DNA from: Bacteroidales bacterium
GTDB taxonomy: Bacteria; Bacteroidota; Bacteroidia; Bacteroidales; UBA10428
Assembly (NCBI GenBank): GCA_016933335.1
Contig: JAFGBD010000054.1
Location: forward strand, 1-64,000
Direction of reading: 5' to 3'
Length of the DNA: 64,000 bases
Position 1 is the stretch's first letter. Every line of letters begins with the position of its first letter. The position numbers were made by a program, and so were the translations under genes. This document shows, one piece after another, positions 1-8,776 of this stretch. The notes below the pieces were generated by a model, which saw nothing but the letters and a program-made list of their open reading frames with translations, did no database searches and was not told where the DNA came from.

Positions 1-1
1 C

Positions 2-787
2 AGCGGATTTGATCCGGGAGTGACCAATGTTTACAATGCTTATGCCCAAAAACACCTCTTTGATGAGATACATTGTGTTGATATCGTGGATTGCAATGCA
101 GGCAGTCATGGCAAGGCTTTTGCCACTAACTTTAATCCGGAGATCAATATTCGCGAAGTGACATCCAGGGGGAGATACTGGGAAAACGGGAGCTGGCACA
201 GCACCGATCCGCTTTCGGTTCACCAGACCTTTGATTTTCCCCGGATTGGTCCGCGTGAAATGTACCTGATGTATCATGAAGAGATGGAATCACTGGTAAA
301 AAATATCAAAGGGCTTAAAAGGATGAGATTCTGGATGACCTTTGGCGAGCAGTACCTGACCCATCTCCGTGTTCTTGAGAATGTCGGGATGACCAGGATT
401 GATCCGGTGGTCTATGAAGGAGTTGAAATTGTTCCGTTAAAGTTTTTGAAAGCAGTATTACCTGATCCCGGCTCACTGGCAGATAACTATACAGGCAAGA
501 CATGCATCGGTTGTGTGATTGAAGGAATGAAAAACGGCAAATTTACCAGGAAGTTTATCTACAATGTTTGTGATCATGCTGAAACATATAAAGAGGTAAA
601 AGCCCAGGCAATATCTTACACAACCGGTGTTCCTGCAATGATTGGTGCCAAGATGATGCTGCAGGGAACATGGAAAGGCAAAGGCGTTTTTAATATGGAA
701 CAGTTTGATCCCGATCCGTTTATGGATGATCTGAATAAATACGGTTTACCCTGGCAGATAGAAGAATGGACACATTCGGTAAAATAA
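2..787 (+). CDS. carboxynorspermidine/carboxyspermidine dehydrogenase, C-terminal part (saccharopine dehydrogenase family)
   Basis: The gene is cut by the left edge; its frame is already open at base 2 and only the C-terminal ~261 residues are present. The first visible residues, SGFDPGVTNVY, match the segment that follows the Rossmann domain in saccharopine-dehydrogenase-like carboxynorspermidine synthases. Family knowledge: the enzyme reductively condenses aspartate semialdehyde with a diamine (putrescine or diaminopropane) using NADPH, giving the carboxy-triamine that the next enzyme decarboxylates. Its last 22 bases overlap the start of the decarboxylase gene, so the two are almost certainly co-transcribed and translationally coupled. 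The N-terminal NADP-binding domain lies outside the window. The family call is firm; whether the product is spermidine or norspermidine cannot be told from sequence, though gut and marine Bacteroidota mostly use this route for spermidine. Confidence 0.9.
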   Translation, partial: SGFDPGVTNVYNAYAQKHLFDEIHCVDIVDCNAGSHGKAFATNFNPEINIREVTSRGRYWENGSWHSTDPLSVHQTFDFPRIGPREMYLMYHEEMESLVKNIKGLKRMRFWMTFGEQYLTHLRVLENVGMTRIDPVVYEGVEIVPLKFLKAVLPDPGSLADNYTGKTCIGCVIEGMKNGKFTRKFIYNVCDHAETYKEVKAQAISYTTGVPAMIGAKMMLQGTWKGKGVFNMEQFDPDPFMDDLNKYGLPWQIEEWTHSVK

Positions 788-1932
788 ATCTGAAAGACAT
801 ACAGCTCCGTGATTTAAAAACTCCCTGTTATATCGTCAATGAATCACGGATTGAAGAAAATCTCATCACCTTAAACCGTATGCAGGATGCGACGGGCGTT
901 AAAATACTTCTTGCCCTAAAAGGCTTCGCTATGTGGAGCCTCTTTCCCCTTATCAGAAAATACCTTGCGGGAATTGCTGCAAGTTCCCTGAATGAGGCAA
1001 GGCTGGGTAAAGAAGAATTTGGTGGTGAGCTGCATGTATACGCACCGGCGTATGCTGATGCAGATTTCGCTGAATTATTGAAAATGGCCGATCACATCAG
1101 CTTCAATTCCATCGGACAATGGAATTTATTTAAACACAGGATGAAGGGTGGGGGAGTTCAGCCTGCAATACGGGTAAATCCCGAACATTCCGAGGTTGAT
1201 ACGAGGTTGTACGATCCCTGTGCTCCGTATTCAAGGCTTGGAATAACACATAAGAATTTCACCGAAGGTATTCAATTCCTTGACGGCATCACAGGCCTGC
1301 ATTTTCACAATCTGTGTGAGCTGAACAGTGATGCTCTTGAGCGCACGCTGGAGGTTGTTGAACAAAAATTCGGCTTCTTCTTTAAGCGGATTTCCTGGAT
1401 AAATTTTGGAGGGGGGCATCATATAACACGCCACGATTATGATATTGAAAGGCTGATAAGGATCATCAATGATTTTAAATCACGATATCCTGTTGAGGTA
1501 TATCTCGAACCTGGTGAGGCAATCGCTTTAAATACAGGCATTCTGGTAAGTTCGGTACTGGATGTGTTTAACAACGGGATGGACATTGCTATTCTGGATA
1601 CAAGTGCCACAGCCCATATGCCTGATGTGCTGGAAATGCCTTACCGTCCGCCGTTGCTTCATGGATTTATGCCCGGGAAGAAAAAATATTTATACCGTCT
1701 TGGCGGAATGACCTGCCTGGCAGGTGATGTAGTCGGTGACTATTCTTTTGACAAACCGCTTAAGGCGGGTCAAAAACTGATATTTGGTGACATGGCACAT
1801 TATACCATGGTTAAGAGCACAACCTTTAACGGTGTGAATCTGCCGCATATATACCTTTTCAATTCAGATACCGGTGATCTTAAGCTGATCCGCAGTTTCG
1901 GATATGAGGATTATAAAAACCGGTTAAGCTGA
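766..1932 (+). CDS. nspC: carboxynorspermidine/carboxyspermidine decarboxylase
   Basis: This is a PLP-dependent fold-III decarboxylase (alanine racemase/ornithine decarboxylase superfamily) that removes the carboxyl group from carboxyspermidine or carboxynorspermidine, the last step of this polyamine route. The PLP lysine lies in LLALKGFAMW near residue 50, the family glycine-rich phosphate-binding stretch is WINFGGGHH near residue 220, and EPGEAIA near residue 250 is the usual cofactor-contacting motif. The C-terminal YTMVKSTTFNG near residue 345 carries the conserved active-site region. Its 388 residues are typical. The ATG chosen lies inside the end of the dehydrogenase gene; the next in-frame ATG would remove the first strand of the barrel. 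It acts in the cytoplasm with the upstream dehydrogenase. Confidence 0.93.
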   Translation: MDTFGKINLKDIQLRDLKTPCYIVNESRIEENLITLNRMQDATGVKILLALKGFAMWSLFPLIRKYLAGIAASSLNEARLGKEEFGGELHVYAPAYADADFAELLKMADHISFNSIGQWNLFKHRMKGGGVQPAIRVNPEHSEVDTRLYDPCAPYSRLGITHKNFTEGIQFLDGITGLHFHNLCELNSDALERTLEVVEQKFGFFFKRISWINFGGGHHITRHDYDIERLIRIINDFKSRYPVEVYLEPGEAIALNTGILVSSVLDVFNNGMDIAILDTSATAHMPDVLEMPYRPPLLHGFMPGKKKYLYRLGGMTCLAGDVVGDYSFDKPLKAGQKLIFGDMAHYTMVKSTTFNGVNLPHIYLFNSDTGDLKLIRSFGYEDYKNRLS

Positions 1933-1955
1933 ATCATGGCTGTTTCGCCGAAATG

Positions 1956-2195
1956 TCAGTTCAATATGGTCATCTTTCTAACTACCTGTTGTTTCCCGTC
2001 GATGTTCAGCCTGCAAAAATAAATGCCTGGCTTTACCGATGCAGCATGAAAGCTGATGCAATGCAAACCGGCTCCCTGAACTTCATTCACAAGCGTTCTT
2101 ACCTGCATCCCCTGTTCGTCGTAAATTGTCAAAGCAACGTGACCAGGTTCATTCATGAAAAATTTATGAGATAATATCATCGAAACGGCTGACAA
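1956..2195 (-). pseudogene. orphan T9SS type A sorting-domain fragment
   Basis: The short open frame encodes about 75 residues with the pattern of a type IX secretion C-terminal sorting domain: EPGHVALTIYDEQG, then VRTLVNEVQGAGLH, then PGIYFCRLNIDG and a basic end, VVRKMTILN. Such domains normally sit at the end of a large secreted enzyme, preceded by a proline-asparagine-rich start; here nothing precedes it except a terminator hairpin, and the first possible codons are TTG (2195) or ATG (2180). It is probably the 3' stump of a lost secreted protein gene. An independent small protein is possible but would lack a signal peptide. Recognition of the domain is by motif only. Confidence 0.6.
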
Positions 2196-2196
2196 A

Positions 2197-2243
2197 AAAA
2201 AGGAGGCAGGGAAAAAACATGTATCAATCCCTGCCTCCTTTTG
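2197..2243 (-). terminator. intrinsic terminator downstream of the TonB receptor
   Basis: AAAGGAGGCAGGGA pairs with TCCCTGCCTCCTTT across a loop of about 16 bases. Read leftward, the hairpin is followed by a run of seven T, the polarity expected for ending the leftward TonB receptor transcript, whose stop codon lies about 45 bases before it. Read rightward it has only four T. Confidence 0.85.
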
Positions 2244-2289
2244 TTGCTCTTGTTCCTGCTGTTCCTGGTTCGATTGGGGTATGGGATAT

Positions 2290-4485
2290 CTAAAATCCCA
2301 GCTTGAATCCGATGTAAATTTCCCTTCCCGGAATAACAGGAATTGATTTTCCTGGAGTGAGGCCCCAGTCAGTCAGCCATATCTCTTTATCTAATAAGTT
2401 ATCAACCTTCAGGAACAGGGACAATAGATTTACTTTTTTCAGGTTTAACAGATTCCTGAAGTCGTACTCCGTGTTCAGGTAGATCAGGTGATAAGCCTCA
2501 GGTGAAGGATTCAAGAGGCTCTGGTACTTCTCATCCGGATCACTTTGGTAATTATCAAACAGGCTGAGGATTAATCCTTTCTTTGCATAGCTGATACCAG
2601 CTTTTGCTCCGAAATTTGGAACAGGGGTGACATTCTGATTCCCGTCTTTATCTTCATTCGTCTGATAAAGCATTGATCCACTGATGTATAATTGCTTATT
2701 GATATAATATTTGCCTTCAAACTCAACACCGGTAAAACTAACCTCACCACCGTTCCAGTACATTGGTACCGGGACTACTGTAGTATCCCGGTTCTGGAAT
2801 ATAATGTTTTCCATCTGGCTGTAAAAGAAACTTATTCCGAGATTCATTTGCTCCCCCTGATAGCCAACACCCACATCAATTGTACTGACTTTCTCGGGAA
2901 TTAAATCGGGATTACCCTGCATGGCAGGAAAATCAATACTAAACTCGTTGATGCTCGGAGCCCTGAATGCCTGACTGTAAAATGCTTTGACATTGATTTT
3001 TTTAACCGGATACCATATCAATCCGGCACGGGGAACAACATTTAAATCAATATCTTCAACCTTATTGGCCTGAACACCTCCGATTAAATTTAAACTGGGA
3101 AGCAACCTGTAGTTAATCTGGGCATAGGCACCGGCACTATAACGATTGGCATCGGTAAATGTAAAAGTTTCAGTAGGTGATATGGGTCCCCACTCTTCGC
3201 CGTCAAAGTAATTAAACAAACCTCCGAATACGATTCCCAGTTTATCAGTCGGATTATAGAAATTTGTCCATTCGCCTACTATTTCATAAGAATCCCTGTT
3301 TGTATTCGGCCAGTTTTGTGTTTTAAATGTCGAGCGTGTATAGGTAACATTGAAGTCCATATTCCAGTTTTCAGCAGCCTGAAGATTATAGCCCAGATCC
3401 ACAAAGCCTTTTTTCCATTTAGTTGTACCATATGCCGGAAAAATAGCTGCATAATCGGTAACAAAATAGTAATGTTCCCACTCGGTATAGGATGTCATCA
3501 GGCGAAGGTTTTTGTAAGAGGCATCAAAATAAGCGCCAATGCCGGTATTGGGAATAGAAACATCGACTGTCGTATCGCCGGTCGCCGTTGCAAATTTCCA
3601 GCCGGTTTTCCATTCTGATTTTTGAAAATACCTTGCAGCTGCTGTGACATTGAAATCTCCTGAATTAAACCGGGCTTTTGCCTGTGTTCCAAATCCACCC
3701 TCAAATCCTGCCTGTCCCATGACAGAAAAATGATTATTCTCGACTTTTTCTGTAATCACATTAATAACAGCTGAGAAGGCATTTGAACCATACAACACGG
3801 AACCGGGGCCCCTGATAACCTCTATTCTTTCAATGATATTAACAGGAAAAGCTTCGTACATTTCGCTTTTTATTCCTCCTTCCAGGGCTTCCCGGACCGG
3901 CCGGCCGTTTACCAGCAGAAGAACATGACTCGATGAGGCCAATACCTGATCACCGCGTGGTGCTATGGTAGATCTGTCGGTCATATAAACCGTTGAACCT
4001 GCCAGGCCCGGGACTTTCTCAAGCAGCTCCTTCAGGGTGGTACCTCCGTATCTTGAAATTTCATCTTTTGTAAGCACAGATACAATGCCCGGTGCATCTG
4101 ACAGCTTTTCTGCAGTTTTTGAAGCGGTGGTGATCTCAAGGTTCATAAGGTCTTCAAGAGACAGTTCAATCAGTTCCGATTCACCGACTTTGCTCATAAT
4201 GACATCTATTCTGTCATAAAAACCGATTGTGGCACTTGCCTGTTTCATACCCTGTAAGGTGAAAACCAGGGTTTGAATGGTATCAGGCACCTGCTCGAAC
4301 CTGTAAAAACCATTTTCATCCGTTTTTACAGTACGTTCCAATCCTTTTAAGGAAACCTCAACGTTAGCCAGAGGTTTGTTGTCAATGTCCGAAACCACGC
4401 CTTCGAGGTTCCGGTACTGCGCGCATACGTGATTTGAAATGAATAAAATCAAAATCACAGAAAGAAAAACTCCTACCTTTTTCAT
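2290..4485 (-). CDS. TonB-dependent outer-membrane receptor (cobalamin/siderophore-receptor type)
   Basis: A 731-residue outer-membrane transporter. It has a signal peptide (MKKVGVFLSVILILF...VCAQ), a carboxypeptidase-regulatory-like beta-sandwich (LEGVVSDIDNKPLANVEVSLKG, about 28-110), a TonB-box/plug region (LSLEDLMNLEITTASK then VSVLTKDEI and IERIEVIRGPGSVLYGSNAFSAVINVIT, about 107-245) and a 22-strand barrel ending in an aromatic C-terminus (IYIGFKLGF), as required for barrel assembly. There is no STN domain, so it should not signal to an anti-sigma factor. The LSLEDLMNLEIT form is common in receptors for metal chelates and vitamins, but the substrate cannot be assigned. It is transcribed alone and ends at a strong terminator. 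Confidence 0.9.
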   Translation of the reverse strand: MKKVGVFLSVILILFISNHVCAQYRNLEGVVSDIDNKPLANVEVSLKGLERTVKTDENGFYRFEQVPDTIQTLVFTLQGMKQASATIGFYDRIDVIMSKVGESELIELSLEDLMNLEITTASKTAEKLSDAPGIVSVLTKDEISRYGGTTLKELLEKVPGLAGSTVYMTDRSTIAPRGDQVLASSSHVLLLVNGRPVREALEGGIKSEMYEAFPVNIIERIEVIRGPGSVLYGSNAFSAVINVITEKVENNHFSVMGQAGFEGGFGTQAKARFNSGDFNVTAAARYFQKSEWKTGWKFATATGDTTVDVSIPNTGIGAYFDASYKNLRLMTSYTEWEHYYFVTDYAAIFPAYGTTKWKKGFVDLGYNLQAAENWNMDFNVTYTRSTFKTQNWPNTNRDSYEIVGEWTNFYNPTDKLGIVFGGLFNYFDGEEWGPISPTETFTFTDANRYSAGAYAQINYRLLPSLNLIGGVQANKVEDIDLNVVPRAGLIWYPVKKINVKAFYSQAFRAPSINEFSIDFPAMQGNPDLIPEKVSTIDVGVGYQGEQMNLGISFFYSQMENIIFQNRDTTVVPVPMYWNGGEVSFTGVEFEGKYYINKQLYISGSMLYQTNEDKDGNQNVTPVPNFGAKAGISYAKKGLILSLFDNYQSDPDEKYQSLLNPSPEAYHLIYLNTEYDFRNLLNLKKVNLLSLFLKVDNLLDKEIWLTDWGLTPGKSIPVIPGREIYIGFKLGF

Positions 4486-4663
4486 AATCTGTTTGTTTTA
4501 AAATGATATTTAATTTACAAAAAAAAATAATTGATGATTTCACAAACCTGATAAAATATAAACAATATGATAAACATCATATCAGGGACAAAGATGGTAA
4601 TAATACCAGAAGATATTTTATGATAAATCTCAATTTACCACTTCCAGGGTAAATACGCATCAG

Positions 4664-5017
4664 TTATTTACCTGGAAATTCAAAGGCGGAGTTAATATCC
4701 GGAATAACCAATACAAAATCACTGCCTCTGCCGGTTGCCCATGGTTTAAATCCAACATTATTTTCATGCCGTGATTCACCGTTTATTACAGGTCTGGCTG
4801 GTACCATTTTTCTGCTTATCGTCACATAATGATATTCTTTTGCAGTTAGGCTGTGACCGCTCTGAAACATATCAATATCTAACCAGGGTTCATTAAATAC
4901 AGCAGTGGCTTTTCTGCCACCCGGTATCCATACAATATTTCTTTTATCGAGATATCATTTGCCAAGGAATTGTCCGTATTCTACTGCATTTCCCGGATGT
5001 GTATTTTGTATTGACAT
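4664..5017 (-). pseudogene. decayed GH140-like (DUF4038) glycosidase relic
   Basis: Reading leftward from an ATG at 5017, one frame gives NAVEYGQFLGK, then an in-frame TGA (4955-4957), then YLDKRNIVWIPGGRKAT, FNEPWLDIDMFQSGH, PARPVINGESRHEN and ATGRGSDFVLVIP. These pieces match, in order, conserved blocks of DUF4038/GH140 apiosidase-like enzymes: the 'YGQFLGxRYKDKxNIIWxxGGD' strand, the 'DEPWLDFNMxQSGH' region, 'KPVLDGEPRYED', and the C-terminal 'ATRGxDYxxVY' beta-sandwich. The intervening segments are missing and a family enzyme is about 450 residues, so at least three deletions plus the stop have destroyed it. The rest of 4486-5335 holds only A+T-rich DNA and the promoter of the next gene. 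Confidence 0.65.
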
Positions 5018-5220
5018 GTTTGAGATCAAATTAAAATATAATCATTAACAAGTATGCAATACAATCCGGATAATGATATTTGAATCTTTCCCCGTTTTAT
5101 TGTTCTCTTTTCAGATTATGTAAACATTTATTGATCACATTTTCGAATCCACTATAATTTTCACTGATGGGACAGGATTGTTGTTTAAAATATGAAAAAA
5201 ATCATTTAACAATATTGCAT

Positions 5221-5228
5221 TAACTTTG
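5221..5228 (+). promoter_or_regulatory. candidate -7 element for the lipoprotein gene
   Basis: TAACTTTG matches the Bacteroidota TAnnTTTG -7 consensus exactly and lies about 107 bases before the lipoprotein start codon. No TTG is found at the proper -33 spacing, so it rests on one element. The leader would be about 100 bases and A+T-rich. Confidence 0.4.
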
Positions 5229-5335
5229 TTAATACCATTTTTATAATTAAATTTATATTATCTATACAACTTCATTGAAAAATAATCGTTTGAAGGAGAC
5301 TAAAATTATATATTAATAACCAATTATTTTTTATT

Positions 5336-6220
5336 ATGAAAAGAATCAATTTGTTTTTGTTAGGGATTTCAGTAATAGGCATAATGTTTTTTACCTCCTG
5401 TGGTGAAGAAACAACTTCTGAGGCTCCCATAATAACTCTTGATCAAACCTCTCCTGTAACAGCTGTTGCAGGTTCCGTTCTTTTGACCGGAGAAATTATT
5501 GCCGAGGCAAAACTCGACCAGGTTAAATTATTCATCGTTACCGGTGATGCAGAAACGCAGTATGGAACTGCCTATACGTCATTCAAATCCGGCGATATTA
5601 CAACGGACGATGACTTAAACTACGACTTTCGTATCACTGTTACCGGTATCACGGAATCGTGTGCCATTAAGATCGAAGCCACCGACAAGGACAACCAGAC
5701 CAGCGCGAGATCCATTGATGTTACAGCCGGTGGCCCAATAGCTTCCTATACCTTTGATCTGGGTTCATATTCAGCTGCAACTGGAAGTTCCTTTGCTTCA
5801 ATTGACGGAACAGTATATACATGGGCAAACGCAACTGCAAACTCCGGCAAAGTTGATTTCGTCTTTTTCTACGGAAGTTCAGGAGGATCAAATTTAGCAA
5901 CGTTGGCTGCCCCAAATGATACTGAGGCTGATAAAGTGTTCGATTTTTCGGGATGGGCAACCCAAAATGCCACCAAATTTAAAACCACTTCCGTCACCGC
6001 AACTGAATTTGATGCAATTACAAATGACACGGACATTTTAGCAGCTGCCAGCGGGGCATCTGCGTCTCTGGCAAATAATCTATCAGTGGGTGATGTTGTT
6101 GCCTTTGTTACTGCAGCCACATCAGCTCATCCTAATAAATCGGGCCTGGTTAAGGTTGTTTCCATAACAGGAACAGGAGGCACAGCAACAATCAATCTTG
6201 CTGCAAAGGTTCAGGAATAA
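5336..6220 (+). CDS. secreted lipoprotein of unknown function
   Basis: The 294-residue product starts with a lipoprotein signal (MKRINLFLLGISVIGIMFFTSC, lipid-modified Cys22). Residues ~30-135 look like an immunoglobulin-type beta-sandwich (alternating hydrophobic strands, ITVTGITESCAIKIEATDKD). The rest is rich in Ala, Ser, Thr, Asp and small hydrophobics, with repeated short strands and no catalytic motif that I recognise. No family is assigned. Its own candidate promoter and a strong terminator suggest a single-gene transcript. Likely an outer-membrane-anchored surface or periplasmic protein. Confidence 0.85.
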   Translation: MKRINLFLLGISVIGIMFFTSCGEETTSEAPIITLDQTSPVTAVAGSVLLTGEIIAEAKLDQVKLFIVTGDAETQYGTAYTSFKSGDITTDDDLNYDFRITVTGITESCAIKIEATDKDNQTSARSIDVTAGGPIASYTFDLGSYSAATGSSFASIDGTVYTWANATANSGKVDFVFFYGSSGGSNLATLAAPNDTEADKVFDFSGWATQNATKFKTTSVTATEFDAITNDTDILAAASGASASLANNLSVGDVVAFVTAATSAHPNKSGLVKVVSITGTGGTATINLAAKVQE

Positions 6221-6233
6221 AATCTGTTTTCAG

Positions 6234-6269
6234 TAAAAAAACCGCATGTTTTGCATGCGGTTTTTTTTT
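6234..6269. terminator. bidirectional intrinsic terminator
   Basis: ACCGCATG pairs with CATGCGGT over a five-base loop, with A7 on the left and T9 on the right, so it can terminate both the rightward lipoprotein transcript and the convergent leftward methyltransferase transcript. Confidence 0.9.
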
Positions 6270-6322
6270 GGTGTGCCCGGCAGAACACCTGGGCATACTA
6301 CTTCCTTACCTTTATTCAACCC

Positions 6323-7099
6323 TCATCCCGGCTTCATCTTAATGACCATGGCCGAACATATTACCTTATTCTCCAGCACGTTATTTTCTTCTTTTTGTTT
6401 TTTGATGTAATTATCAAAAAGCTGTTTTTTATCAGGATTTCTTTCACTTAATTCCAGGCATCTTTTTTTCAATCTATTAAAGATAAAATCATCAGATTTC
6501 CTGATATCCTCTTTTTGGATAATTGCTTCATCAATGAGCTGCATTCCCGATTCTTTGATTTGCTGATGAATCACCTCCTGTTTCAATATCAACGGATGGG
6601 TATAACGATTGTTGTTTTCAATATAACCATCATCGATGATGATAATGCCTTCTTTATCAAGACACTTTTTCAGGCTTGTCAGGGTGGAATGATAATCACC
6701 GAAGACAGGGCCAATGGATCCGAGTATGATGATGTCATATGGTGGAAGGGTTTTTATCCGTTCCCTGATATCTGAAACTTCAAATTTACATAAATGATCA
6801 ACCCGAAACTCAATGGCCTTTCTGCTGGCAAAGTCAATGAATTCGGCCACAGCATCAATACCATGGCACATACAGTTAAGTTCCTGTGCAATCCTGACTG
6901 ATACAGCTCCTTTCCCGCATCCAAGGTCAAGTACTTTCAGACTGAGATAATCACTGGCGTGTTTACAGATCAGGTTAATGATGATCTCCGGATCAGCACC
7001 GATTTCCCAAAGATCCTGCAGTATATACGGAAGAAACGGATAAAGCGCGGTATTGGTTCCGTCCATTGCTGTAACAACACTTTCTTCCAATGATTTCAT
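6323..7099 (-). CDS. class I SAM-dependent methyltransferase
   Basis: A 258-residue Rossmann-fold methyltransferase. Motif I is VLDLGCGKGAVSVRIA near residue 58, followed by the acidic residue ending strand 2 (HGIDAVAEF) and motif IV-like PPYDIIILGSIGPVFGD near residue 118. The IIIIDDGYIE strand near 153 matches the post-motif region of small-molecule methyltransferases. No sign of a signal peptide; cytoplasmic. The substrate cannot be told. It heads away from the lipoprotein gene and shares the bidirectional terminator; DUF4846 lies about 60 bases upstream in the same direction, so co-transcription is possible. Confidence 0.85.
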   Translation of the reverse strand: MKSLEESVVTAMDGTNTALYPFLPYILQDLWEIGADPEIIINLICKHASDYLSLKVLDLGCGKGAVSVRIAQELNCMCHGIDAVAEFIDFASRKAIEFRVDHLCKFEVSDIRERIKTLPPYDIIILGSIGPVFGDYHSTLTSLKKCLDKEGIIIIDDGYIENNNRYTHPLILKQEVIHQQIKESGMQLIDEAIIQKEDIRKSDDFIFNRLKKRCLELSERNPDKKQLFDNYIKKQKEENNVLENKVICSAMVIKMKPG

Positions 7100-7156
7100 G
7101 ATTAGTCTTTTTTTTTGGTTATGATGGTTTACCTGAAATGATATATTAACTTATTT

Positions 7157-8113
7157 TTATTCTTCAAATCGTTTTAGATCAGACATATTGAATGTCCACT
7201 CGGGAGTTATTAATTTCTGTCCAGGATCAGGGGAGTACCAGGGACTGATGGTTTCGTTGTCCGGATTTTTCAGTAACTGGATTTCCTGGGCCGGCATATA
7301 GCTTTGGGCCAGAAGGAAGAATTTTTGACCTGTTTTATTATCAACAGCCATATCAAAAATAATTACAGCATGTCCGGGAGAACCTCCCCGGATAAAAACA
7401 TCGCCGATTCTCATGCTGTCAGTAATTACAGTTTTAAGTTCTTTTGAAAGCGAAAGGGTTCCTGCATACATAAAGACGGTTTCCAAATATTTCCAGAAAT
7501 CCTGGTATGTATTCGAGGGATTGTTTTTCAGCACCCAATATACCGTGTTGCCATCAACAATAATACGCTTTCCTTTCATCCACTCTGAATAATCGGCACG
7601 AAATCCGTTTGTGAAATGAAAGCAAATCCTGCTGTACTTCTTTTGGCTCCATAAATATTCAGCTCTTAGCCGTATTATTGCATCTGCACACTGGTGAAGA
7701 TTCTTTGTTCCGATTTCCAGGTTTATCACAGCATCGTAAATATCATAATTGGGCTTTATGTTTCCATTGTAATACCGAACCTGTGATTTGTGAGGTTTTA
7801 ACGGTAATTTTCTTAAATAATCTGCGAATGAGTTTTGCCCGGTTATTATTCTCTGAGTTCCGCGTGGAGGCATGAAGCGGGTTTGAATAGTCATGCCTTC
7901 CGGATTGATGATAGAGTCCTTTATACCAGTTTGTTCAGAATTTCTTCCGGTACTCTTATCCTGTATCATTTCCCCGGGATCTTTCCTTGTTGTTCTTTCC
8001 CGGTTTAATACGGCCTGCCGTGAGGCCTCCTGTCCGCACGACTGTATGGTCATTATCAGCATCAATGCCGGGTATAGCAATTTGTACATTAATGTTTCTG
8101 ATTTAGCTTTCAA
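7157..8113 (-). CDS. DUF4846 domain lipoprotein
   Basis: The 318-residue product has a lipoprotein-like leader; the lipid-modified residue is probably the Cys of MTIQSC. Residues ~100-315 carry the DUF4846 signature: QVRYYNGNIKPNYDIYDAVI, NLHQCADAIIRLRAEYLW, HFTNGFRADYSEWMKG, MRIGDVFIRGGSPGHAVII, LLAQSYMPAQEIQLLKNP and SPWYSPDPG. The family has no demonstrated function; the conserved HAVI...AQSYMPAQ pattern has been likened to papain-like folds, which is inference. A second ATG eight codons in (8089) gives a more ordinary signal peptide and may be the true start. Confidence 0.85.
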   Translation of the reverse strand: MKAKSETLMYKLLYPALMLIMTIQSCGQEASRQAVLNRERTTRKDPGEMIQDKSTGRNSEQTGIKDSIINPEGMTIQTRFMPPRGTQRIITGQNSFADYLRKLPLKPHKSQVRYYNGNIKPNYDIYDAVINLEIGTKNLHQCADAIIRLRAEYLWSQKKYSRICFHFTNGFRADYSEWMKGKRIIVDGNTVYWVLKNNPSNTYQDFWKYLETVFMYAGTLSLSKELKTVITDSMRIGDVFIRGGSPGHAVIIFDMAVDNKTGQKFFLLAQSYMPAQEIQLLKNPDNETISPWYSPDPGQKLITPEWTFNMSDLKRFEE

Positions 8114-8212
8114 ATCCAGAAGGCTGTACTTTGTTTATAAACTGATAATTGTGTAACACCAACTCCCAATGATGGTTAGGCAATAAATAAAATTTGTTGT
8201 GAAATTTTTTTG

Positions 8213-8776
8213 TTATTGTAAATGCTTTCTTACCACAAAATAATCATTGTATTCTTTTACGATCTTGAAATCAAATTTCTTATATAATTCCAGCGGACCC
8301 TTGAAATGTCCCTCACAGGATAATTTACCTTTCCCCGGATAGGCCTCTATATAATCATAGCCTTTCGGTGAATAGTCGGCACATATCTGTTGGAGGATTT
8401 TTTGGGCAATACCTTTTCTCCTGTAATCAGGATGCACCAGGAAACATACAACTGAACACACTTTATCTTCAGGATTATCAATAAGGTCATAGTATTTCAT
8501 TAATCTCTCATAATTCAATCTGTTGTTGGCATTGCACCACCCAACAGGTCGCCCGTTTGAATAGGCTAAATAGCCGGTCATTTTTTGCTCATTGATATAT
8601 TTAATAACAGAAGACCGGTTTTGCTCTCTGTTCCATTGCTCTTTTGTACCGACGAAATGATATGAGAAACAGTAGCAGATTGACCAGTCCGGATTTTCTT
8701 CAAATGTGATATTGTCGAAGAAGAATAAGTAATCCTCTAACAATTCGGGTGTAAGCGGTTTAACAATGATATTCAT
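8213..8776 (-). CDS. GNAT family N-acetyltransferase
   Basis: The 187-residue protein has the GNAT core: VCSVVCFLVHPDYRRKGIAQKILQ near residue 108 contains the acetyl-CoA pyrophosphate-binding loop (RRKGIA), preceded by the GYLAYSNGRPVGWCNA strand pair. The C-terminal GPLELYKKFDFKIVKEY is the typical strand 5-helix 4-strand 6 region. Its start codon overlaps the GrpB-like gene's end by four bases (ATGA), so the pair is translationally coupled. The acetyl acceptor is unknown; small-molecule or antibiotic-type substrates are common for such stand-alone GNATs. Confidence 0.85.
   Translation of the reverse strand: MNIIVKPLTPELLEDYLFFFDNITFEENPDWSICYCFSYHFVGTKEQWNREQNRSSVIKYINEQKMTGYLAYSNGRPVGWCNANNRLNYERLMKYYDLIDNPEDKVCSVVCFLVHPDYRRKGIAQKILQQICADYSPKGYDYIEAYPGKGKLSCEGHFKGPLELYKKFDFKIVKEYNDYFVVRKHLQ

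Noticed and set aside
4509-4530. A possible promoter with a long T-run before the TonB receptor
   Set aside because: The -7-like TATTTTTTTTTG on the minus strand is stretched by extra T and the -33 spacing is wrong.
8146-8185. An attC-like site (GCCTAAC and a GTT-rich partner on the minus strand) between the GNAT and DUF4846 genes
   Set aside because: Only one core-like box fits the consensus; the partner GTTRRRY box and the long palindrome of real attC sites are absent, and no integrase is seen.
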